The translations under genes and the position numbers were made by a program. Below are positions 48,623 to 60,104 of a stretch of DNA of 64,000 nt, piece by piece. Below the pieces are notes generated by a model, which was not told the DNA's origin, did no database searches, and worked only from the letters and a program-made list of their open reading frames with translations. The stretch's first letter is position 1. Every line of letters begins with the position of its first letter. Location of the stretch: NCBI GenBank assembly GCA_029582155.1, contig CM055905.1, positions 4,205,920 to 4,269,919 of the forward strand, in the 5' to 3' direction. This stretch comes from Panopea generosa (Eukaryota; Mollusca; Bivalvia; Adapedonta; Hiatellidae).

Positions 48623-48754
48623 AAGGATTAAAAGCCAAAATTTGAATTTTCATCGGGTGATGAAAGACATTAGGCCCGTTTAATGTTCGTGAAGCCCGAG
48701 AGCCTAATATTTTTAATCACCCGATGAAAACTCGAAATTCAGCTTTTAATCCTT
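48623..48754. mobile_element. Foldback element / hairpin MITE, ~53-bp arms
   Basis: The left arm begins AAGGATTAAAAGCC and includes TTTTCATCGGGTGAT; the right arm includes ATCACCCGATGAAAA and ends GCTTTTAATCCTT. The arms are inverted copies around a loop of about 25 bases. It lies in intron 1 of the cysteine-rich gene. Confidence 0.7.
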
Positions 48755-49569
48755 ATATCTACATTATATTCTCCAGCTATTTTTGATAAAACTATTGCGT
48801 TTTTTTGCCATTTTGTTATTTAAAAAGCAAATTATACGCATTAAACCGCAAAGCCAATGTCGTGAATGTAACGGCGACGTTGTCAACATACTGAATAAGT
48901 GCACGCACTTGTAAGACAACTTACGGCAAACGTCATCAATAGTAATATTATTATTATAGCTTCATGCTACTAGGATGCTGTCGAACGGCTCTAAGACCCA
49001 ACTAGGAAACGCAACAAGTTCCAATACATTTTATTATCGAGACACTTGCACTATTGTTCGTCTATATAAGTTCATATAAGTTGAATAATTTCAAACTTTT
49101 CAGGTTAAGCTTAGGGACATACGGTAATGTTAAATCTGTTTGATTTGCGTTACACATCAAATCAATCTTATACGTAATCATTCACGTATGACCCATGGAA
49201 ATAATATGTAATTTTTTTTAAAACTAGTGTGTCACGTTAATTTTAAAAGATAAATTGATTAAAAAAATTGGCATGTCAAAATTGGCCAAAAATATGCGGT
49301 ATATTATGTCTTTCAATTCATTAAGGGGTTTCATGCATATGTAAGTGCTAAATTTCGATTTTGCATCGTGTAGATATGTACCTCTTTCTGTTTCATCATT
49401 TTAATTTCGTTATTTAATATTTTTTAATAAAACCAAATTCATTACATTATTTTATTATTTCTTATTTTGCTTAAAACTATGAATAAGTATTTCCTTTTGA
49501 ATCTGAATTAATTTAAGGTAATCGCTTTTTAAACACATTTATTTAGTCTCTATTGTGAAACATAGACAA

Positions 49570-49670
49570 ATCACGCTCGGTGTCTTCCTGGGTAGAACCA
49601 GTACTAAGCATATGTGGATAAAGTGTCTTGTTCAAGGACGCCAACCCACACATAGCTATAGGTGATTAGA
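49570..49670 (-). mobile_element. SINE, family D, 3' part
   Basis: Minus strand: CTATGTGTGGGTTGG, then AAGACACTTTATCCACATAT and CTTAGTACTGG, matching 37940-38010. In intron 1 of the cysteine-rich gene. Confidence 0.5.
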
Positions 49671-49874
49671 CACGCAATTGCAAAAGTTGTTTCAAGGCAA
49701 TAATTGTAACAAAATATATTTCACTGTTGGCTTTCATTCAAGCATATTTTCAAAAGTGCAACTGTTTTGTTTAAGTCATATCACTTTATACTTAAGTTTA
49801 GATATTTTTATTGAAACGCTTTCAAATACACTTTTGACTTTTGAAATATGCACGATATTCATGTATTCAGATAC

Positions 49875-49923
49875 CTGATAATCCTACAAAAGAAATTAAT
49901 CCGAAAATAAACAATGTATCCAT
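49875..49923 (-). CDS. Five-domain cysteine-rich secreted protein, exon 1 (signal peptide)
   Basis: First of five minus-strand exons giving a 230-aa secreted protein. It encodes MDTLFIFGLISFVGLS, a short clean signal peptide, and ends TCAG|GTATCT in phase 1. Every later internal exon is phase 1-1 and the total (49+237+246+138+23 nt) is exactly 231 codons. The junction codon is Glu, so the mature chain starts close to EAACPRG. ATG 49923 lies about 75 bp after a TATA box (49997-50003), leaving room for a 5' UTR of roughly 45 nt. I do not recognise the protein family. Confidence 0.72.
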
Positions 49924-49996
49924 CGTGGAACGAGATTCACGTGTTTACAGTTGTTATATCACACACACTATGATTTCAGACATCAAATATGTTAAC

Positions 49997-50003
49997 CTTT
50001 ATA
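49997..50003 (-). promoter_or_regulatory. TATA box of the cysteine-rich protein gene
   Basis: TATAAAG on the minus strand 74-80 bp before the start codon, a normal distance for a short 5' UTR. Confidence 0.5.
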
Positions 50004-50459
50004 CCTAGGTGTTGTTGTTTTTTTGTTAACTATGAATAATTGCTCATTCAGTTGAAACTACGTGTCGCCACTTAAGTGAAGCTTTTAATATAAAAACTAA
50101 GCTGTAAATAAATGCATTACTGTTTAGTTTGACCGTGTTTTTTCAATAAATGTATTGTTTGCGCTATTGCGTAGTGGCGTAGCACTCATTGAAATAGAAT
50201 GCAATATTTATTTTAAATGGAAATTTTACGGCATTAACGTATTTTTATTTTTTGTTTGTTTTTATTTGTATTAATGTATTTGCTTACGTCCGACCGAATT
50301 TAATTTCAATAAACCGTATTTTTACATGGTAAAACACCGACCTTATTTGTGGGATCCTGCTGTGGTGTTACACTTGGTGCTTGTATTAGAGGTATGAACA
50401 TTTATGTTGTCGAGTGCACAACGTCATAAACGATCAATATGAAGGACACTAAAATAGAA

Positions 50460-50815
50460 ATAAATAATATTTAAATGCAAATGTAAATGAGATCATATTT
50501 GGAAAGTTAGTTTTAATGCACATGTAAATGAGATCATATTTGGATAGTTGGTTTTAATGCAAATGTAAATGAAATCATATTTGGATAGTTAGTCTTAATG
50601 CAAATGTAAATGAGATCATATTTGGATAGTTAGTTTTAATGCACATGTAAATGAGATCATATTTGGATAGTTAGTGTAAATGCAAATGTAAATGAGATCA
50701 TATTTGGATAGTTAGTTTTAATGCAAATGTAAATGAGATCATATTTGTATAGTTAGTTTTAATGCACATGTAAATGAGATCATATTTGGATAGTTAGTTT
50801 TAATGCAAATGTAAA
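50460..50815 (+). repeat. 41-bp minisatellite with octamer motifs
   Basis: Unit TTAATGCAAATGTAAATGAG plus ATCATATTTGGATAGTTAGTT, about 8 copies. Many contain ATGCAAAT (POU octamer consensus); others read ATGCACAT. The array continues at 51261-51310 after a MITE insertion. Confidence 0.9.
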
Positions 50816-51260
50816 GGTCTCACTGAACAATTACCTCCCTTACATGACGGTAGCAAGATTATTACGCCCAAGAAATTAGAGCTGTGTAAAGCGGTTGGGT
50901 AATTTTTTTTTAAAAAATGCATAAAATGTCATATTTCTTTGTGCATATTGGAACATTGGAACATTTTCATGATTTCTGCAAAGTTTGGGTGACCCTGGGA
51001 ACTGTTTGATGATGCTATAACAGTTTAAAGATGCGTAGTGATACACTGCAACAAATGGGCAGAATTGTCAAAAATGAAGGGATGCCATCAAACCATCGAA
51101 ATTGTGAAAAAGCAACCTGGTCAACCCCATGTTTTTTTCTGCATATTTGGACCAACAGAGGACTATCTATGGGAATAAGGCACTTTTAGAACCATTGGTA
51201 ATGTATCCAGTGTTCCAGAAGTGCATGTAGAACAGTACAAAATTAATTGGTGTGTGAGAC
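50816..51260 (+). mobile_element. MITE family X, copy inserted into a 41-bp minisatellite
   Basis: The element begins GGTCTCAC and ends GTGTGAGAC, interrupting the 41-bp array: GTAAA precedes it (50811-50815) and is repeated after it (51261-51265), where the array resumes. This is direct evidence of transposition with a 5-bp target-site duplication. Internal sequence matches 39875-40250 closely. Confidence 0.75.
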
Positions 51261-51570
51261 GTAAATGAGATCATATTTGGATAGTTAATGTTTTAATGCA
51301 AATGTAAATATGATAATATCAAACGCTACAATATATCAGTCAAAGGGTGGCGTATGTATATTTAGTAAAGCCCAGCAATCAGTACTTTCAGGTACGTTGA
51401 TTTATCTACGTGGTCATTTATTTACTTGTAATTACGTTTTTCTATACACTTATCATATATTGTTAATCCATTATCTTTACACACATAAAATGACGTCCAT
51501 AGCTGTCGACGTATCCTGAAACAACATTTAGTCATTTTCTATCAATCGATTCATTAGGAAAATGGGACTA

Positions 51571-51842
51571 GACGATAAAGCATTATTCTTACATGTGTCT
51601 GTTACAAGTTATCTCAGTGAGAAGACGATAAAGCATTATTCTTACATGTGTCTGTTACAAGTTATCTCAGTGAGAAGACGATAAAGCATTATTCTTACAT
51701 GTGTCTGTTACAAGTTATCTCAGTGAGAAGACGATAAAGCATTATTCTTACATGTGTCTGTTACAAGTTATCTCAGTGAGAAGACGATAAAGCATTATTC
51801 TTACATGTGTCTGTTACAAGTTATCTCAGTGAGAAGACGATA
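51571..51842 (+). repeat. 53-bp tandem repeat, 5 near-identical copies
   Basis: GACGATAAAGCATTATTCTT at 51571, 51624, 51677, 51730 and 51783, with a partial copy at 51836. Virtually no divergence, so recently expanded. Confidence 0.95.
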
Positions 51843-51864
51843 ATATGTATCATATTTCAGTCTT

Positions 51865-52075
51865 TAGGAAACAATATTGCAACCTGCTGATGCATTCTGC
51901 CAGGATTTAATGGCCATTGGTGATTTGTGTTGAATATAGGACAGCTTTAAAATGCACAGTGAAACGCTGCAACGGTCAGTATGATAAAAGGAGTGTTATC
52001 AAACATTTGTGAAAATGCAATCAGGTCTAAGTGTTGTTGTTGTTGTTGTTGTTTTTTTTCTAAATATTATGATAA
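51865..52075 (+). mobile_element. MITE family X fragment
   Basis: Shares the CTGCAACGGTCAG, TATCAAACATTTGTGAAAATGCAA and AATGCACAGTGAAACGC order with the family centre. Truncated at both sides. Confidence 0.4.
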
Positions 52076-52676
52076 ATGCATGGAAGTTAATGCTCTTCAT
52101 AAAAAATATACGTTTCGGTTTAGCGCTCCAGGTGAATCACGTTTGATAGATATGGAGATCAATGTAACATTAGTTAATGGGATGTTCAAAGTTGGAAATG
52201 TTATTAAATCCTTTAAATAAACTATCTAGCATGTTTACAGCAACAATAAATCAATGTTATATTAAGTCATTATTATATCGTGCCGTTAAACTACGCAAAT
52301 ACAATGAAATCATAATTTAATAAAAAAAATCTATAAAGGTGCACTTAATTAACAGCGTTGAGTGAAAGCAGGGGATGGCAATGTGTCATTTTAATACACA
52401 AAAATAGATCTAGATATTTATTGTTGTTATACGATCAATAGTATAAATGACAGCCAACTGTATTGGTTGTTTTTATTTCCAGTCTGCCAAATAAATGACA
52501 AAAATATATCTATAAAGGGAGATAATTGAAATCACAACAACGGAATTTCCGATTTTTCAATCTTTTCAGATGCACATTCACAATGTATGATATAAATATG
52601 TATGGAGATAATTATTTGTGAAAAAACAGCATAAATGTACAGACCAGACTACGGCAAGCACGCCGAGCTACAATGC

Positions 52677-53244
52677 AAGCCATATACACAATGTCAAGAC
52701 CTCTACCAACCCAATAGGATTTGTGCCAACTATGACTTATATACTATGGTTTTACATGCAACACACTGGACGGACAATTTACGTTAGTCTTCTTTGATTG
52801 CAGCTAAGATCTCAAATAACTACCATAACTGTCAATTTTCCAACTGACAGTTCCAAGGTGCATATACAAGCCATATACACAATGTCAAGACCTCTACCAA
52901 CCCAATAGGATTTGTGCCAACTATGACTTATATACTATGGTTTTACATGCAACACACTGGACGGACAATTTACGTTAGTCTTCTTTGATTGCAGCTAAGA
53001 TCTCAAATAACTACCATAACTGTCAATTTTCCAACTGACAGTTCCAAGGTGCATATACAAGCCATATACACAATGTCAAGACCTCTACCAACCCAATAGG
53101 ATTTGTGCCAACTATGACTTATATACTATGGTTTTACATGCAACACACTGGACGGACAATTTACGTTAGTCTTCTTTGATTGCAGCTAAGATCTCAAATA
53201 ACTACCATAACTGTCAATTTTCCAACTGACAGTTCCAAGGTGCA
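52677..53244 (+). repeat. 191-bp tandem triplication
   Basis: CATATACACAATGTCAAGAC recurs at 52681, 52872 and 53063. The three copies look identical over nearly all the unit. Each ends with a small hairpin, AACTGTCAATTTTCCAACTG then ACAGTT. Confidence 0.95.
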
Positions 53245-53268
53245 CCCCCCCCCCCCCCCCCCCCCCCC
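53245..53268 (+). repeat. Poly(C) tract, 24 bp
   Basis: Uninterrupted C run replacing the usual junction at the end of the third 191-bp unit. Confidence 0.95.
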
Positions 53269-53423
53269 ATGTTGTCAATTCTTCTGTGTGTTTGCATTGT
53301 TGTATTTATATTTATTATATCCATTGCTTGTTTTTGTGTTGCTGTATTGACCGTGTCCAATAAAACTACCTCTTTTGATTGACACATACTTTGCTGTTTT
53401 AAAAGTGTCAAACACCATTTAAC

Positions 53424-53635
53424 AACTCACTACACACTTGTGTCACTTTTTAATGACGGTAACATGATTTGTAATTTCGGCCAAATGTCATTGAAATGGT
53501 TCACAAGGACTGTAATTTCATGCTGCTGATGAGAAGAGCAAAAGTTATGGGGAAAATGATTTAAAAGATTTCCTAAGTTTCGTTTTTACCGAGACCTTTA
53601 TTTATATAGAACACAATTCAACTGTTTAGTGGGAC
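53424..53635 (+). mobile_element. MITE family X, internally deleted copy
   Basis: Left end CTCACTACAC (53426-53435) and right end GTTTAGTGGGAC (53624-53635) correspond to the family TIR. It is only about 212 bp and contains the TGACGGTAACATGATT segment. Confidence 0.5.
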
Positions 53636-53918
53636 ATATATGCACAATGTAGATATAGCTTTTAGAAATTACTGCGTATCCCTTTAATATTAATGCGTTT
53701 TTCACGGTAGGCTATACACCATTACAATACACCAGTCAATGCACGAATGTAACAATGAGTAATAGAAAAGTGTCATGCATATGGTCAAATATTTAATTTA
53801 TCATATTTTACTTTCCCATAATATATTATGTTCGGTATATAAGATATGTGATGTGATTGATACACGAGCGTATATATGGTACAGTAAACATAGTAAATTG
53901 ATAAATAATGGATGTACA

Positions 53919-53919
<1 letters not shown>

Positions 53920-53970
<51 letters not shown>
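53920..53970 (+). repeat. (TC)n microsatellite
   Basis: About 24 TC dinucleotides. Confidence 0.95.
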
Positions 53971-53971
<1 letters not shown>

Positions 53972-54064
53972 ATTGCCGACTGTTCCTAAGACCACTTGAC
54001 AACGGAGAATCCTTCTATGACGCTAACACAAAATAAATATGCAATGTACATTATGATAAAGGAA

Positions 54065-54310
54065 GAAGTTTGCATTGTGTATATTTGCGAGATATCATAA
54101 TTTTGTGTATATACGCGAGATACTATAACTTTGTGTATATGCGCGAGATATATATTTGTGTATATGCGTGATATATTATAATTTTGTGTATATACGCGAG
54201 ATATTATGACTTTATGTATATACGCGAGATATTATATATTTGTGTATATACGCAAGATATAACTTTGTGATTATACGCGAGATAGTATACCGTTGTGCAT
54301 ATACGCGAAA
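54065..54310 (+). repeat. ~28-bp degenerate minisatellite
   Basis: About nine copies of TTTGTGTATATACGCGAGAT plus ATTATAAC, with variable length. Confidence 0.85.
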
Positions 54311-54944
54311 TATTATAACCAAATACCAAATAAATGAAAAATCTGTGAAAGGGAAAAATACACCAATACATACGTTCACAAACATTATCAAGTAGAATGA
54401 TACGACGTAAATGCTTATGCCTCATGTAACTTATTGTATATATGTATAATTATAATATATTATTAGATTTAGATATTCCGAGGTTCTCATCACTGAACAC
54501 ACATGGAAATGTTCATGTAAGCAGACAGGTAAAAAAAGTATTCATGAATATAAATTATATAGTATAAAATTGTATCGGTTTAACACAATAAATTATACTT
54601 ACCATAAAACCTTAATTTACATATCAGAAAAATAGACTAAGTATCATTTATAAATAGTATAACTATGTTTTACGCGTATACTGTGGGTATTCAACCTCAA
54701 CAAATACATTTGTATAATGAATACTTTACGTTATTATGATAATTTGACAGATATATGTAATAACATTAGATTCGTAACCAAATTTGGTGTTCTTTCCTGT
54801 GGTGTTATGAATATGCCAATTTGCGTCCCCCTCTTTCTCCTTAGCAACAGCCAAAGCGGTGTTATATTTTCGAACAGTACTGAATTACAAATAATAACAA
54901 TAAGACAATAACTTTGGATATGGTATATCGAGATTTACTGGTTT

Positions 54945-55330
54945 TTAAGTTTTATTAGCAAATCGGCAACAAAATGCCTTTGGTCATTTACAGAATGTTA
55001 TTACATGAGATATGGCAAAGACAGCAAGTAATACAGAATGACAAATTAATACACACATTAAGTATATAATGTACAATATAAACAACAAACATACCATTCA
55101 TTTTATAAAGTAATCAAATCATTCAAAATAGCTTAACGAATATCGAAGGCTTCATTTATATGTTTGGAGACTTTATACAACAAATGTTTATATTTGGAAG
55201 CAATCATAGAATTGACATTTTTTAATGAGGTCCATGTTTGATTTTATTTCGAATACCAGTTTATTTGGTACAACATAATAAGAAGTGATATTCGGTTTCG
55301 GCTCCCCAGCTGCTCTTTTTGTCATACATG
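54945..55330 (-). mobile_element. LINE 3'-end remnant
   Basis: Minus strand: TEYHFLLCCTK, then, with frameshifts and stops, KAFDIR, stop, AILNDLIT, followed by 3' UTR-like sequence to about 54945. It is colinear with the remnant at 2330-2620 and shares its end with the piece at 1470-1590. Confidence 0.7.
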
Positions 55331-55764
55331 ACGACGGATAAACGAATCAACCGTTTACAAAATGTGCGCTCCTTTCCAAAATGGAAATGGAATTAAGGGT
55401 CGGCACGCGTACAAGCATATTCTATTCTCTAATTCTAATTTTCTTCAGTAGATATGTTACTTTAATTGAACATTAATTGTTTTATCAAACTACCGTGCGT
55501 TCCTTTAAAGAGTTAATTGGATTTGTTAATTGATTGATGTTTACTTTGCCTATTTAGCGTCATTTTTATGCCATAGAGTAAGCAAGGTAATGATTATATG
55601 CTGTTTAGATTTCTCCAGTGTGTCTCAGCGTCATGTTTATGATTTTCTTAAGTATGTTTGCTGTTAGTACATGTCTGTTTGATGTGTTTTGTTCGACATG
55701 CTTTCTTATTGTAATGTAATATTTCACAATTGCAATGTTTCGCCGGTGTTTATGCCAAAGGGAT

Positions 55765-56410
55765 TGCCCTGCTTACATGTACGTATGTGATTGCCCTGCT
55801 TACATGTACGTATGTGATTGTCCTGCTTACATGTACGTATGTGATTGTTCTGCTTCCATGTCCGTATGTGATGGCCCTGCTTACATGTACGTATGTGACT
55901 GACCTGCTTATATGTACGTATGTGATGGCCCTGCTTACATGTACGTATGTGGCTGACCTGCTTATATGTACGTATGTGACTGACCTGCTTATATGTACGT
56001 ATGTGATGGCCCTGCTTACATGTACGTATGTGACTGACCTGCTTATATGTACGTATGTGATGGCCCTGCTTACATGTACGTATGTGACTGACCTGCTTAT
56101 ATGTACGTATGGGACTGACCTGCTTATATGTACGTATGTGATGGCCCTGCTTACATGTACGTATGTGACTGACCTGCTTATATGTACGTATGTGACTGAC
56201 CTGCTTATATGTACGTATGTGATGGCCCTGCTTACATGTACGTATGTGACTGACCTGCTTATATGTACGTATGTGACTGACCTGCTTATATGTACGTATG
56301 TGATGGCCCTGCTTAAATGTACGTATGTGACTGATCTGCTTATATGTACGTATGTGATGGCCCTGCTTACATGTACGTATGTGACTGACCTGCTTATATG
56401 TACGTATGGG
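55765..56410 (+). repeat. 27-bp minisatellite, ~24 copies
   Basis: Unit CTGCTTACATGTACGTATGT plus GATTGCC. Two alternating variants (GGCCCTGCTTACATG and TGACCTGCTTATATG) form dimers and trimers. Long frames stay open on both strands only because 27 is divisible by three. Confidence 0.95.
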
Positions 56411-57800
56411 ATTACCACCACAATTAACATACGCAAGATTAATATTTTCATTCATTTAATATAAGCAAGCAGAAACAAATCAAACAATAAAATTATATTG
56501 CAGACATTGTATTATTTTTAAAAACAATGTTGCATAAAATAAACCAAACGCTAGAATACTTTCAATCAAATTATGGATATGTGTCTTAGTTGTAATATAT
56601 TCTTTCACAATCGAAGGAAAATAAATAAGTTTAAACTAAAGTTAGAATATCTAATAGGAAAAATGAAACACTTCCATTGATGATGTAAGCCAATTAAATC
56701 CTCCATTGAAAACAACTACAACTGTTTGTTTCACTGTTTTTTAGTGTGTGCCGCATGATGATTAACAACTTGTCAGTTTAGACAGGTGTTGTGTTTTTCA
56801 CAATTAGTCTTACATTCAAGATGTCAAAAAGCACTTATAAATGCACTCTTTGATTTTTCTGTTTTTATTTTTATTGTATTTATTTTGTTTATTTGAAAAT
56901 TTTCAGTTATACTCAACAAAATAAATTAAGAACCATGTAAAGTATTTTTTCCCATCCTTGTATATGTTAAATTAAAATGGTTTAGGTATAGTTTTTTAAA
57001 ATAAATTTAGAACTGCTCTGATATTTTATCCAAAAAAATGCAACAAGTATGGGAATTTTGTTCAAAAACAATATAAATCTTAAACATTTATTTTTTTTTA
57101 TTAAAATTCTTTAAAATAAACACATATTTAAAAAATAACCGTTGATACCCGAAAATTTAACTTTTCATTTTTTTTTCTTTGAAAAGTCTTATTTATCAAT
57201 TAAAATTTTACCACGTCCATTAAAACTTAATTTTAAAAACTGTTTTCACAGCACCATCTTCAACTGGACCATGCTCCGATTTCAAAATATCGCAAAAAAT
57301 AAAGAGTATGGTGGGAAAAGATGCTGTTTAAAATCCTCTTAATCTCATATCTAACTTCAAATTATTTTCAAGTCTAACATATTTATTTAATATATAATTA
57401 ATTTATCAAATACAAGAAAACTATATTTTTTTAACATTTAATATTTATTTATAGTTTTCTGGAGCTAAGTTAACCTAGTGTGGTTAGGAAACCGTCTCAA
57501 TTAGCTTTTCTGTATTTTTCCATAGACTAGTTCGAACTTTAGTTTAGTAGAATTTTCATAGGGCATATCTTTTTAAGGATTACATTTTTTTTTCTTTTAT
57601 CCACTTTTTTGTTCATTTTCTAATTTTCCTGTTTTTAATTTCAACTTTTTACAGTCCATCTTCTTCTGATATACTTAATGGCTAGTGAGTTTTCTATGCG
57701 TAGTCTTTTGCGTGGCGCACACATTGTTTATTAGATCTTTTTCGCCAAACAAAGTGTTTATAAAAGCAAAACTATCACTTCACTAACTCAATTGTTACTT
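56411..57800. other. Intergenic AT-rich stretch
   Basis: Long A/T runs; nothing recognisable. Confidence 0.5.
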
Positions 57801-57803
57801 CTC

Positions 57804-57804
<1 letters not shown>

Positions 57805-57884
<80 letters not shown>

Positions 57885-57907
57885 GCCTCTGTCTTCTTCT
57901 CTATCTC

Positions 57908-57948
<41 letters not shown>

Positions 57949-57950
57949 TC
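57805..57950 (+). repeat. (TGTC)n / (TC)n compound microsatellite
   Basis: About ten CTGT repeats, then two blocks of TC repeats separated by an interrupted stretch. Confidence 0.95.
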
Positions 57951-58164
57951 ATTCTTGTAAGAGGTTTAAAACTAAGAATCAATATTCATTTTAAACAAAT
58001 GTATCTAGACACGCTATACTCATGTCTGCAGTACTTCCATCAGTAAATACAGTTAACGGTTTCAATTATGCATGTTGAAAGCAATCAAGTCACGAGTAAA
58101 GAAAGTGCGATTATGCTGCAATGTAACTAATATGGTAGAGCTTAGTTTATCAAACATACATAAG

Positions 58165-58290
58165 CGCTGGGTTCTAGTACAAAGTTCGGTAGAGTGTTGT
58201 CCGATCACGTTAGAGGTTGCGAGATTGATCTTAGGCGCAATTCGATGACATATCAAAAACACACTCAGTAACGATCATTGAACTAAATAA
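58165..58290 (+). mobile_element. SINE, family A, degenerate
   Basis: GGTAGAGTGTTGTCCGATCACG then GTTGCGAGATTGATC and AAACACACTCAGTAACG; A- and B-box regions are mutated. Confidence 0.45.
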
Positions 58291-58373
58291 AATCAGTAAA
58301 AGATTAGTACAACAAATGAAAATCTTCATTAAGGGACCTTGTTGGCCATTTCGTTTGAAAATAGAACAGGTAA

Positions 58374-59381
58374 AATAAACAAAAAGGTAGCTATGGACAA
58401 ATAGTCCTACCCGCTGTAACTATTTCTATTGATAATTTAAGTGGCAAAGCACTAAAGGCGATGAATCTTTTAACAGTTAATATAAGAAAGCTTGAAGTGA
58501 ATCCTAAGACATCGCTACAGTTATTTGATGCATTTGTAAGTTCGATTCTTAATTATGCGTGCGAAGTATGGGGATTTACGAAATCAAAAGAATTAGAGCG
58601 CATTCATTTAAAATTTTGCAAAACTATACTGGGCGTAAAAGAAACTACTAGCAATTCTGGTGTTTATGGCGAACTAGGGCGTTATCCGATGTTTATTTCT
58701 CGATATTTTAAAATTGTTAAGTACTGGTTAAGATTATCAACAACTGATAATATTATTTTAAGCAGTGTTTATAAGAACTCGTTAGCTGATTGTGAAAAAG
58801 GATTAATCAACTGGGTCTCAAAGGTTAAGTCCATCCTAAATAATTATGGTTTTATGTATGTATGGGATAATACAACAAATATAAATAATAAATATTTTCT
58901 TTCGATTTTTCGTAAAAGAATGATTGATAGTTTTATTCAAACTTGGGAGGTGGATGTAGAGTCGAATAGAGTATTGAACCTGTTGTATAGAAATGTAAAA
59001 CTAACACATGATTATGAAAGATATTTAGATTTGTTATGTACTAAACAATTACGCAGTGTTTTAACTAAATCAAGATTATCTTCACATTCATTAAGAATTG
59101 AAACAGGGAGATATGGGATAGAAAGAATAGAAAGAAATGAACGACTATGCCAGATTTGTAATAATAATGATATTGAAGATGAGTATCACTTTGTTTTAAT
59201 ATGTTCTAACTATAATGAAATTAGAAAGAAGTATATCAAGAAGTTTTATTACACAAGGCCAAATATGTTTAAGTTTATAACACTATTGCAATCTACTAAT
59301 AAAAGAGAACTTCTAAATTTAAGTAAATTTATTCCCGAAGCTTTTGTAATAAGGCGATCAATTCCAAATATCATGTCTTAA
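58374..59381 (+). mobile_element. LINE (non-LTR retrotransposon) reverse-transcriptase ORF, C-terminal part
   Basis: An open frame of about 330 codons from the last third of a LINE ORF2. It begins just before the thumb region (LFDAFVSSILNYACEVWG, then HLKFCKTILGV and GELGRYP). It runs through a linker and ends with a zinc-knuckle-like segment (CQICNNNDIEDEYHF) and AFVIRR near the C terminus. The catalytic core with the D-D motif is missing, so this is a 5'-truncated copy, but it has no internal stop or frameshift and is therefore fairly young. Its 3' end is about 59600 with a short tandem TGTCTTA, typical of LINEs that end in a microsatellite. The frame opens after a stop at 58371; the first ATG is 58461. 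Confidence 0.85.
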
Positions 59382-59610
59382 AATGTGCTTTATTATGTTC
59401 ATTCTCATGATTTTTGTTGATGACACAAATATTAATAATGTTTATGAAATTATTATAACATCTTTTATTACAGAGATCAATTTAAAGTAAAAAACATACC
59501 AGTCATGTAATGAAATATTTGTTAATATATATATGTATATATATGTATATGATGACGAGAAACTGTATATAGTTTAAGTCAATAAAATGTCTTATGTCTT
59601 ATGATAAAGC
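59382..59610 (+). mobile_element. 3' UTR and tail of the LINE
   Basis: AT-rich sequence after the ORF stop, ending with an AATAAA and two tandem copies of TGTCTTA near 59600. No clear target-site duplication was identified. Confidence 0.5.
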
Positions 59611-60104
59611 AAAGTATCGTCAGATCTCGAGTTATTTTGCTTCAGGCATTTTAACTTATTTATTTTACATCGCTTGTGAAACAAGTTCTTCCAACTTACA
59701 CAACAAATCACGCTCGAAGTCTTAATTGTAATCACGACGTGCTGCATCACGTTTACCTAATAACGACGTGTATCACGTTAAGAACCCTGTGAAAAAAAAA
59801 TCACACTACGATGATATTATTAATATCTGTGCTGAGTTGTTCAAAGCTGTGTTAGCTTAACGCTCTGTCAGGTGAAATATCAGTATATTTAAAATCAAAA
59901 TACTTTCATATAAAGTATAATGGCATATATAAATAGTATAACATTTTGTGACGGTTGTTGGCAAATTGTTACCATGGGTAACCTCAAGATATCACGATTC
60001 GAACATTCATCTTTATGTGATTACAAAAGTTAAGCTAACAATGCATTAAACCGCCGAGGGTGGGTAATTTGTTCTCTCTTAATATTCTGTTACAATACAA
60101 ACAC

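Noticed and set aside
55724..56464. Overlapping open frames of 233-244 codons on both strands
   Set aside because: 27-bp tandem repeat; openness in several frames at once is a property of the repeat, not of coding.
57788..58046. Arg/Glu-rich and Ser/Leu-rich open frames
   Set aside because: Direct translation of a (TC)n microsatellite.
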